Shown piece after piece: positions 54,588-61,820 of a stretch of 64,000 nucleotides of DNA. The DNA is taken from the NCBI RefSeq assembly GCF_010119935.1, contig NZ_CP048209.1:1036001-1100000 (forward strand), written 5' to 3'. The DNA is from Paenibacillus lycopersici. Its GTDB lineage: Bacteria > Bacillota > Bacilli > Paenibacillales > Paenibacillaceae. Both the position numbers and the translations under genes were made by a program. How positions within the stretch are numbered: the first letter of the stretch is position 1; each line of letters begins with the position of its first letter. The notes under the pieces were generated by a model, which worked only from the letters and a program-made list of their open reading frames with translations, did no database searches and was not told the origin of the DNA.

Positions 54588-57500
54588 CGGAATCGCACGA
54601 GAAGAATAGGAAGCGCGACCGTTGGCAAATGAGCCGGGCGGGCATTTTGAATTTTTGGTTCTATGAGGACGAGGAGTTCGAACTGGAGGATGGCCGGCTC
54701 GTGCTGCGCGGCACGAACGGTGCCGGCAAGTCGGTTACGATGCAGAGCTTCATTCCGCTCGTACTGGACGGCGACAAACACCCGAACCGGCTTGATCCGT
54801 TCGGCTCCAGAGATCGCATAATCGAATATTACTTGCTCGGCGATAAAGAGGAGCACACGGACAGGACCGGGTATCTATGGCTCGAGTTCTATCATCCGGC
54901 GAAAAACATCTACAAGACGATCGGCATCGGATTGAGGGCGCGGCGCGGGGCGGCACAGATCGGATTTTGGGGATTCGTGCTGGAGGACGGCCGACGCGTC
55001 GACCATGATTTTTGGCTGTATGACCACGTACTGTTCCAGGAAGGGCAGGGCAAGTTTCCGCTGGATCGGAAAGGACTGGAGGAGCGAATCGGCTCGGGCG
55101 GTCAGGTGGTTCAGGAGCAGCGCGGGTACCGCGATTTGGTGAATCGCGCGTTGTTCGGCTTCCACGACAAGGAAGCCTATGTCGATTTGCTCAACCTGCT
55201 TATTCAACTGCGCAGTCCCAAGCTATCGAAGGACGTGAAGCCGACGGCGATCTACGATGTGCTGGTGCGGGCGCTGCCGCCGCTGCACGAGGAAGAGCTG
55301 CGTCCGTTGTCGGAGGTCATGGAGGATATGGATCAGCTGGCTGACCGATTGGAGGAACTCAAGCTGCATCGTTCGGAGCTGGAGAAGCTGAACCGCAGCT
55401 ATGAGCAATATAACCGTCATTTGCTCTACCAGAGCGGAAATCAGCTGCTTGCCGCGCATGCGGAGCAGGAAGAAGTCAAGCGACAGATGGCTGGACTGTC
55501 AGGGGAGCTGCAAGGCGCGCTAACGGACAAATCGGCGAACGAAGCGGCGCAGGCCGCCAATCAGGAGCAGACGGTTGCGGCGGAGACGGAGCAAGAGCTG
55601 CTTAGCCGCAGCGAGGCGATGGAGAAGCAGCATGAGCTGGAACAGGCCGAGCAGCAATTGAAGGACACAGGTCTCTATGCCGAGCAGGCGCAGAAGCGGC
55701 TGACTGCCGCTTTGCGGAGTCGCGAGAAGTCCGAAGTCGAGGCGGACAAGGCGCGCAAGCTGCAGGCTGAACTGCTGGACATGCAGCGGGAGGGGCTTGC
55801 CGAGCTTGAGGGATTGGCCGGCGATATGGAATTTGTCCATCATGGCGTATACGCACGGTATTGGAGTCCCGAGCCTCCCGATGAAGCGTCTTTTACCGCT
55901 GCATGGCGGAGAGACGTGGAAGCGCACCGCGACGCGGTTGATGAAGCGATTCGTCTCGCCGAACAGGAACGGGAAGCCGGACAGCTGGTTGCCGAGTACG
56001 ACAAGCAGCTCGGTGCCATGCGCGCCGAACGCGACCGGGCCGAGCTAAGCATGCGCAGTGCGGTCGAGGCGTCCGAAGCCGCGCTCTATAACTGGAAAGA
56101 ACGTTTATTGATGTGGAAGCAGTCACTGGTGCAGCTGCAACTAAGCGAACCCGCCGTGCAAGAGATGTTTGCCGCGAGCGGCGCGTTGTCTTATGAACAG
56201 CAGAACGTGGAAGCCGTGCTCGAACCGGTACGAAGCGAAGCTGATCGCAACAGGCAAGAGATCGTAGGGACCAAAGCGGAGCTGGAACAGCAGGTTAAGC
56301 AAGCGGTGTTGGAACGGGATGCGCTGGCTGCGGAGAAGCAGGCCTGGGAGCGTAATCGCGAGCCGGAGCCTGCGCGTGGCGCATCGCGCGCTCGGACGCG
56401 AGGCGGGTATGGCGCGGGGGAAGGAGCGCCGCTCTATGAAGCGTGCGACTTCCATGCCCATATCGGCGAGGGGCAGCGCGCGGGCATCGAGCTGACGCTT
56501 CTCGGCAGCGGTCTGTTGGACGCATGGCTGCGACCCGATGGTCGAATCGGAACCATGGGCGAAAATGACGAGGACGTATGGATCGTTCCGCAGCCGATCG
56601 AATGGGGCTATACGCTCGCCGATGTGCTGAAACCGATGCCTTCGGAAGAATCCGGGCTGACCGCGCAGCAAGTCGAAGCGGCGCTTCGTTCATTTGCCTG
56701 GGGCGAGGAATTCGAGCCTGCTTCGCTGTCGCAAGAGCAGACGACGCTCGTCGTCGGCAACGATTATTACCGATTCGGCGCGCTTGTCGGCAAGGTCGAT
56801 CAGGACGTTCACCGGGCGCAGTATATCGGCAAGGAAGCGAGAAAGCAGTATAAGCTGGCGGAAATTGCGCGGCTGAGTGAGGAAATCGCCGCGTGCGAAG
56901 AACGCCTCCTGTTGCTTCGTCAAAGCATTGCCGAGAACGAGGCGGGCCTACTTAACCTTAAGCAGGAGCTGTCGCGGTTTCCGATTCAGGATGAATCGCA
57001 TGCCGCGCTGCGCAACGCCTGGTCCGCGCAATTCGAGTCCGCGACGCGCTTCCGGCTGTTGCTGGAGCAGGAGAACAAGCTGGCCGACCAGCTTCGTTCC
57101 AAGCAACAATTATGGGCGGAGCTGAAGCAAGCTTTCATCGCCAAGACAGCGGAGTGGTCTCGTCTCAAAACGATGCGCGATCTGCGAGAAGCCAAACAAG
57201 CCATCGGCAGTTATATGGAAGGCATCTCGCAGCTGTATTCCGACTGGAGGGAATACCGCCAGCGGAGCGAAGAAGCGAACCGGCATGAAGCGGAGGCGGC
57301 CGAGCAGGCAGGACAGGCCGAGATGGAAGAAGAACTGCGCGACGAGTTGCTCGACAAGCAATATGCGCTTCGGGTGAGAACGGAGCAGCTGCGCAAGCTG
57401 ATGGACGAGCTCGGGATCAGTGACCTGTTCGAGAGAATCAGCGCCCTGAAGGAACGGCGCCAAGAGCTGGTGAAGGAGCGCGAACGGCTGGCGGATGCGA

Positions 57501-58732
57501 AAGCTGACATTTCGACGCGCATCGGCGTGTTGCGTGAACGGCAATCTAGCTTGGCACAGCGCGAACAGGCGGTCGACGAGCAGGCGGAGCGGCGGAAGCA
57601 GCATTTTGTCAGCGAGTGGCGGTTGCGCCTCGTCCCCGAAACGGAGGGACGCGAGCTCGAAGGAGCAGCCGCAGCGGATTGGCTTGCCGCATGCCGGGCA
57701 GTCGTTGCCGAGTTGGAGGCGAGCGTGTCCCGTTCTAACAAGGAGCGGTTGAGCGGCGTACTCCAGGATCAATTCAATGCGACTAAGCATTTATTGTCCG
57801 AATACGTACTGGAATCCGACATCAGTGATACCGGGCGCATAACGCTTCTATCCATGCGCGATCGGACCAGACCGCAGAAGCCAGGCGCATTGCTCGCAGA
57901 GATGGGCGAAATTCTGGCCGAGCAGGAAAATCTGCTTAACGAAAAAGACCGCGAGCTGTTCGAAGAAATCATTTTGCGCAGTGTCGGCAAGTCCATACGC
58001 GGGCGGATTCAACGCGCGGAGCTATGGTTGAAGACGATGAACAAGCTGATGTCCGACCGGGACACGTCGAGCGGTCTGAAGCTGCAATTGCAGTGGCTTC
58101 CCAAGGCGGCACAGTCGGAGTCCGAGCTGAACAGCGACGAGCTGGTCGAGCTGCTCCGGCGGGATGCGCACCTGCTGCGGGACGATGAGGTGGAGCGCCT
58201 CGTGGGGCATTTCCGTTCGCGCGTGCAATGGGCGAAGCAAGGCGCTGCCGAGGAGAGGGAAGCGCTGCGGAAGCATATCTACGACATGCTCGATTATCGC
58301 TCTTGGTTCCAATTCTCCCTGCGGTATAAGAAAGGCGATGAAACGAATTACCGCGAGTTGACGGACGCCAGATTCAATGTGCTGAGCGGCGGCGAGAAAG
58401 CGATGTCGATGTATATTCCGCTCTTTGCCGCGACCTACTCGCGTTATGCGGATGCGAGCCCGGAAGCGCCGAAGATCATCTCGCTCGACGAGGCGTTCGC
58501 CGGCGTCGATGACGAGAACATTCGCGATCTGTTCGGCTTGCTGACGGAGATGGAATTCGATTACATGATGACTTCGCAGGTGCTGTGGGGCTGCTACGAT
58601 ACCGTGCCTAGGCTCGGCATCTGCGAGATTTACAGGCCGAAGGATGCCAATTATGTAACGGTGCTCCGCTACCGATGGAATGGACGGCGTCTGGAGTCGA
58701 TTGCCGCGCACGGAGGAGAAGCGGAGACGTGA
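54584..58732 (+). CDS. jetC: Wadjet type II SMC-like ATPase JetC (TIGR02680)
   Basis: SbcC/SMC-like motor of 1382 residues. Walker A LRGTNGAGKSVTMQSFIPLV near residue 45, very long coiled coils (about 250-900 and 980-1160), and C-terminal ABC signature NVLSGGEKAMSMYIPLFAAT with Walker B KIISLDEAFAGVDDENI. Loop-extruding DNA-translocating ATPase in known Wadjet complexes. GTG 54584. Ends overlapping the jetD start. Confidence 0.92.
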   Translation: MTESHEKNRKRDRWQMSRAGILNFWFYEDEEFELEDGRLVLRGTNGAGKSVTMQSFIPLVLDGDKHPNRLDPFGSRDRIIEYYLLGDKEEHTDRTGYLWLEFYHPAKNIYKTIGIGLRARRGAAQIGFWGFVLEDGRRVDHDFWLYDHVLFQEGQGKFPLDRKGLEERIGSGGQVVQEQRGYRDLVNRALFGFHDKEAYVDLLNLLIQLRSPKLSKDVKPTAIYDVLVRALPPLHEEELRPLSEVMEDMDQLADRLEELKLHRSELEKLNRSYEQYNRHLLYQSGNQLLAAHAEQEEVKRQMAGLSGELQGALTDKSANEAAQAANQEQTVAAETEQELLSRSEAMEKQHELEQAEQQLKDTGLYAEQAQKRLTAALRSREKSEVEADKARKLQAELLDMQREGLAELEGLAGDMEFVHHGVYARYWSPEPPDEASFTAAWRRDVEAHRDAVDEAIRLAEQEREAGQLVAEYDKQLGAMRAERDRAELSMRSAVEASEAALYNWKERLLMWKQSLVQLQLSEPAVQEMFAASGALSYEQQNVEAVLEPVRSEADRNRQEIVGTKAELEQQVKQAVLERDALAAEKQAWERNREPEPARGASRARTRGGYGAGEGAPLYEACDFHAHIGEGQRAGIELTLLGSGLLDAWLRPDGRIGTMGENDEDVWIVPQPIEWGYTLADVLKPMPSEESGLTAQQVEAALRSFAWGEEFEPASLSQEQTTLVVGNDYYRFGALVGKVDQDVHRAQYIGKEARKQYKLAEIARLSEEIAACEERLLLLRQSIAENEAGLLNLKQELSRFPIQDESHAALRNAWSAQFESATRFRLLLEQENKLADQLRSKQQLWAELKQAFIAKTAEWSRLKTMRDLREAKQAIGSYMEGISQLYSDWREYRQRSEEANRHEAEAAEQAGQAEMEEELRDELLDKQYALRVRTEQLRKLMDELGISDLFERISALKERRQELVKERERLADAKADISTRIGVLRERQSSLAQREQAVDEQAERRKQHFVSEWRLRLVPETEGRELEGAAAADWLAACRAVVAELEASVSRSNKERLSGVLQDQFNATKHLLSEYVLESDISDTGRITLLSMRDRTRPQKPGALLAEMGEILAEQENLLNEKDRELFEEIILRSVGKSIRGRIQRAELWLKTMNKLMSDRDTSSGLKLQLQWLPKAAQSESELNSDELVELLRRDAHLLRDDEVERLVGHFRSRVQWAKQGAAEEREALRKHIYDMLDYRSWFQFSLRYKKGDETNYRELTDARFNVLSGGEKAMSMYIPLFAATYSRYADASPEAPKIISLDEAFAGVDDENIRDLFGLLTEMEFDYMMTSQVLWGCYDTVPRLGICEIYRPKDANYVTVLRYRWNGRRLESIAAHGGEAET

Positions 58733-60150
58733 AGGAAGAAGAGATTCGCAGCTATTTTGGCAAGCCGGGATTCGAGCGGTTTCTGAGGCGGCTCGAGCAG
58801 AAACAGGCGGCATCGAAGGATGGAGCGAGAGGATATATCACGCTCGACAACATCAGTGAGCTCGAGCGCGACACGCTGGATACGTTCTACCGCGTCTATA
58901 GTCCTCCTGTTGTGCAAGGGGAGAACAGGTCGTACTCGCTAAAGACGTTTAAGGTCCTGCTTGCGGAGGAGGGAATCGGGCTTACCGTGCGTGAGCTGCT
59001 CGCGCTTATGCACGGAGAGCCTGTCCTGACGCGCGGGGAGCGGGAGTTACGCATGAACAACGAGTGGCAGACGCTTATTCTGGCAAGCATGGAGGAAGCG
59101 GAAGTCGCGAACGCAAGCGACAACGGCGGTATGCTGACTTGGGCACAGGGACTTATCGAAGCGACGGCTCCCGGATCCCGCACCTTGAGAACCGTGTTTG
59201 CCCGTTCGCAATCGGAGGCGCGTCAGTGTCTCGATTATTGCTTGCAAGCATTGAAGATCGTCGCAAGCAGAGCGGCTGGGAGGCCGATCCGTTTGCCGAT
59301 ACTGGCGGCGCAAGCGACCGGCGATGCGCATGCGCTCGATTGGAAGCAACCGCTCGGACGTCTGTTCTGGTGGGGATTGACGTTCGTGACGGGCAATAGC
59401 GGCCAGTTAGCTTCCGGGCTGACGGAAGAAGAGTTCGGCTTCGATCAAGAAAAGGAACAAGCACGATTACGAGAACAAGAGCAAGCGGATGCGCTTGATG
59501 AAGGCGTTTCGCAAGCGTGGTTCATCCGCGAAGGCTATCGCCGGGGCGGCGTCGCCGATGACGATCTCTCTTCCCAAGTGCTGCTTTACGCTCCGCAGCT
59601 GTTCGGCGTAAGTGAAGAACGCGTGCTGACGCTCAGGCAAGTGGAACGGCTGTCAGTCGCACAGCTTGGGCGGTTGAAGGATTCACGGATCTATATGGTC
59701 GAGAACCCTTCTGTGTTTGCCGAGCTCGTCGATGCCGATCATCGAAGCCGCAAGCATGCGGAAGCCGAAGAAGGCGCAGTGATTATCTGCGGGAACGGCC
59801 GACCGACAACGGCGGTGATCAAGCTCGTCGATGCCTTATTAAATCGGCAGGAAGACGTGACGCTCCATTATTCCGGCGACCTGGATCTAGCCGGTTTAGG
59901 TATTGCGCAAGGTTTGCAGACTCGATATCGGCAGGCATTTCGTGCGTGGCGCATGGATCGGGAAATTTACCTTCGATATGCCCATAAGGGGATGCCGTTG
60001 ACTGAAATTGAACGGGCGCGACTGCTGGAGTCCAGCTATGATTGGGATGCTTCACTGGCAGAAGCAATGTTGGAGCAAGGTGTTAAGCTGCATCAGGAAT
60101 TGTGGGTGGCGGAGCTGGTCGGGGATGTTAAGGGCTCGTTTGGGGAGTGA
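58729..60150 (+). CDS. jetD: Wadjet type II nuclease JetD (DUF2399, TOPRIM-like)
   Basis: Nuclease subunit of 473 residues (DUF2399/TIGR02679). The C-terminal TOPRIM-like half has RIYMVENPSVFAELV (Glu), then VIICGNGRPTTAVIKLVDAL and LHYSGDLDLAGLGIAQGL, where SGDLD is the acidic metal site. The N-terminal half is a helical DNA-binding domain. GTG 58729 overlaps the jetC stop (GTGA); an upstream in-frame extension lies within jetC. All active-site acids are present. Confidence 0.9.
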   Translation: MKEEEIRSYFGKPGFERFLRRLEQKQAASKDGARGYITLDNISELERDTLDTFYRVYSPPVVQGENRSYSLKTFKVLLAEEGIGLTVRELLALMHGEPVLTRGERELRMNNEWQTLILASMEEAEVANASDNGGMLTWAQGLIEATAPGSRTLRTVFARSQSEARQCLDYCLQALKIVASRAAGRPIRLPILAAQATGDAHALDWKQPLGRLFWWGLTFVTGNSGQLASGLTEEEFGFDQEKEQARLREQEQADALDEGVSQAWFIREGYRRGGVADDDLSSQVLLYAPQLFGVSEERVLTLRQVERLSVAQLGRLKDSRIYMVENPSVFAELVDADHRSRKHAEAEEGAVIICGNGRPTTAVIKLVDALLNRQEDVTLHYSGDLDLAGLGIAQGLQTRYRQAFRAWRMDREIYLRYAHKGMPLTEIERARLLESSYDWDASLAEAMLEQGVKLHQELWVAELVGDVKGSFGE

Positions 60151-60207
60151 TTTGAGAGTAGGATCGAGCATGTAATATTGAAGAATGAATAACTCGACTT
60201 TCGTAGC

Positions 60208-60387
60208 TTAGGGTAAATCGGCTATCCGCTGCTGGAGTTGACACAAAACCGTTTGTTTACCAGCCTTGTTCGTTGCTCCCGCCAACGTCACGAAAAACGC
60301 CATCAGTTGTCGGAGAGCGGTCTGGTAATCCAAATCACCAAAATTGAGATACGTAGGTTTTCTTGGAATAAATGAATGCTCAGACAT
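60208..60387 (-). CDS. Small hypothetical protein, 59 residues
   Basis: Encodes MSEHSFIPRKPTYLNFGDLD and a mostly helical Gln/Leu-rich tail ending QQRIADLP. No family known. ATG 60387 has a weak AAGGTAG site. It is convergent with jetD and preceded by a long inverted repeat. Confidence 0.45.
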   Translation of the reverse strand: MSEHSFIPRKPTYLNFGDLDYQTALRQLMAFFVTLAGATNKAGKQTVLCQLQQRIADLP

Positions 60388-60413
60388 GGACTACCTTGAT
60401 ATTTACCTAAAGT

Positions 60414-60458
60414 AAGGAACTCAAGTTGATTGTTTGATGATCAATACTTGAGTTCCTT
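60414..60458. terminator. Inverted repeat between the small gene and vapB
   Basis: AAGGAACTCAAG at 60414 and CTTGAGTTCCTT at 60447 are a perfect 12-bp stem with inner TTGAT/ATCAA; T-rich flank on the right. Possible terminator or insulator. Confidence 0.55.
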
Positions 60459-60539
60459 TCTGTTGCAAGTTTTGATTTTGGCGAAAGCCATTTTGCGATT
60501 GAAGCAAATTGGTAATTTTTGAAACATCCTGACCTATGT

Positions 60540-60545
60540 TATAAT
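60540..60545 (+). promoter_or_regulatory. -10 box of the VapBC-like operon
   Basis: TATAAT, 29 bp before the GGAGGG that precedes the antitoxin. The -35 is not clear. Confidence 0.5.
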
Positions 60546-60589
60546 GAGCTGTCAAGTGACAATGGAGGGATAACGATGATTCCTAAAAA

Positions 60590-60808
60590 ATGGATTATCA
60601 AGCCGCGAGTACGATAAAATCCATCCTTCAAAAACTCAACATAAATCACCCACGTGTATTAATTGACCTTGAAAAGCAAACCGTGGAAGCTCAAGAAGAC
60701 GACTATTCCGTTGATGATCTTTTGGAAGCGGCCGGTACTTTAACGCCCGAACGAGGGAAAGAGCTTCTTGAAGAAGTGGGCAAATCGCGTGAGGAATGGA
60801 ATACATGA
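60590..60808 (+). CDS. VapB-like antitoxin, start region frameshifted or alternative
   Basis: A 72-residue acidic antitoxin-like protein: NINHPRVLIDLEKQTVEA, DDYSVDDLLEAAGTLTPERG, ending KSREEWNT. The ATG at 60590 has no ribosome binding site. A better start, ATG 60574 after GGAGGGATAACG, encodes MIPKK and then runs out of frame: one extra A in the A6 run at 60583-60588 would join it to this frame as MIPKKMDYQAAS. So either the gene is frameshifted or slippage at the A-run is used. Its stop overlaps the toxin start. Confidence 0.6.
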   Translation: MDYQAASTIKSILQKLNINHPRVLIDLEKQTVEAQEDDYSVDDLLEAAGTLTPERGKELLEEVGKSREEWNT

Positions 60809-61209
60809 GTAGAGGGTATCTCCTGGACACGAATATTGCGATTGCGATTCTTACTAACGAGAGTAATGTTATCGATTTTATTCAACAGGCCTCCCGTGAT
60901 AAAATGCCGATTTATTTTTCTGCAATTACGGTTTCTGAGGTGTTTGCAGGCTTAAAACACGAGGAACAACTGCTTGCAGAAAAGCTGTTTACATCAAAAA
61001 GATGCATAGATGTTACGTCCGAAATTGCAAAATTGGCTGGAACGCTACGTAGGAATTTTAAACGTAAGGGACGTAAGTTAAAAACTCCGGATGCGCTTAT
61101 TATTGAGACAGCGTCAGTTCATGAACTTACATTAGTTTCTAGAGATTCTGACATGAAATCCGTCGAGCAAGAATTGGATATCCCACGATTAAATATAGAT
61201 GCAAATTAA
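60805..61209 (+). CDS. PIN-domain toxin (VapC-like)
   Basis: PIN-domain RNase toxin of 134 residues: YLLDTNIAIAILTNES (first Asp), ITVSEVFAGLKHEEQLL (Glu), KTPDALIIETASV (Asp) and LVSRDSDMKSVE (Asp). The four acidic residues are intact. ATG 60805 overlaps the antitoxin stop (ATGA) and follows GAGGAATGG; an ATG 9 bp earlier is possible. Confidence 0.85.
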   Translation: MSRGYLLDTNIAIAILTNESNVIDFIQQASRDKMPIYFSAITVSEVFAGLKHEEQLLAEKLFTSKRCIDVTSEIAKLAGTLRRNFKRKGRKLKTPDALIIETASVHELTLVSRDSDMKSVEQELDIPRLNIDAN

Positions 61210-61317
61210 GCTTAACCGTCCCTTCTACTATAAGTTGGAGAGTCGGTTTTTTCATATCCATCTACTTCCCTATGATAGAATCGAGATACAACCAACTCCA
61301 ACTTTCCAAACTATACA

Positions 61318-61479
61318 AAACTTGAGGAAACGGCACCTCCGGCGCAATATGTACCTGAAACTGCAAATGAACAAGAGCGAACATCTGAGAGCAATGTACA
61401 CTCAAAATCTAGTTCCGAAGAAAAAATAGCATTGTTCCGTTCTCTATTTCGTGGGAGAGAAGATGAAACAGTTATTTAG
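61318..61479 (+). pseudogene. Relic resembling the start of a TOTE-type primase domain
   Basis: The frame reads KLEETAPPAQYVPETANEQE and later SSSEEKIALFRSLFRGREDE, then stops after TVI. EEKIALFRSLFRGRED matches the conserved beginning of the archaeo-eukaryotic primase domain of TOTE conflict proteins. Everything downstream is lost and no start is present. Recognised from memory of one motif only. Confidence 0.4.
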
Positions 61480-61561
61480 TAGAAGACTTCATACAATTAC
61501 GAGAATGCTTGACTAGCAGTCAAAAGTTAAGAGGGCTTATCCCCTTGTCCTCATTATGAAA

Positions 61562-61596
61562 AAAAGAGGTTGGTCCATAGGAGATCAACCTCTTTT
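61562..61596. terminator. Strong terminator before the surface protein gene
   Basis: AAAAGAGGTTG at 61562 and CAACCTCTTTT at 61586, perfect 11-bp stem flanked by A- and T-runs, so bidirectional. Confidence 0.85.
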
Positions 61597-61820
61597 CTCA
61601 TTGCACACCCTGCCGAAAGGACATAAAAGCTTAGTTTCTCGCAATATAGAATTTCGTAAATTATTCAGGATTCGCCCAGCATGGATACATATGCTAGATG
61701 GTGCGAGAGTAGCGAGATTAATCACTCCCCCTGCTAGATTTTACTCAGAAATAAATTAATCTTGTTAAACTTTGTTAATTCGTATAAAGTCTTGTTTAGA
61801 TTGACATCAGGAGGAGTAAC

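Larger units (their letters stand above)
61210..61820. other. Gap after the toxin gene with a relic and a terminator
   Basis: No intact gene. It holds an imperfect AACCG..CGGTTTTTT terminator just after vapC (about 61213-61250), the TOTE-like relic, and the terminator at 61562. Confidence 0.5.

Noticed and set aside
61199..61429. 76-residue frame overlapping vapC end and the relic
   Set aside because: No ribosome binding site and it runs across a terminator-like hairpin; a different frame in the same stretch carries a recognisable motif.
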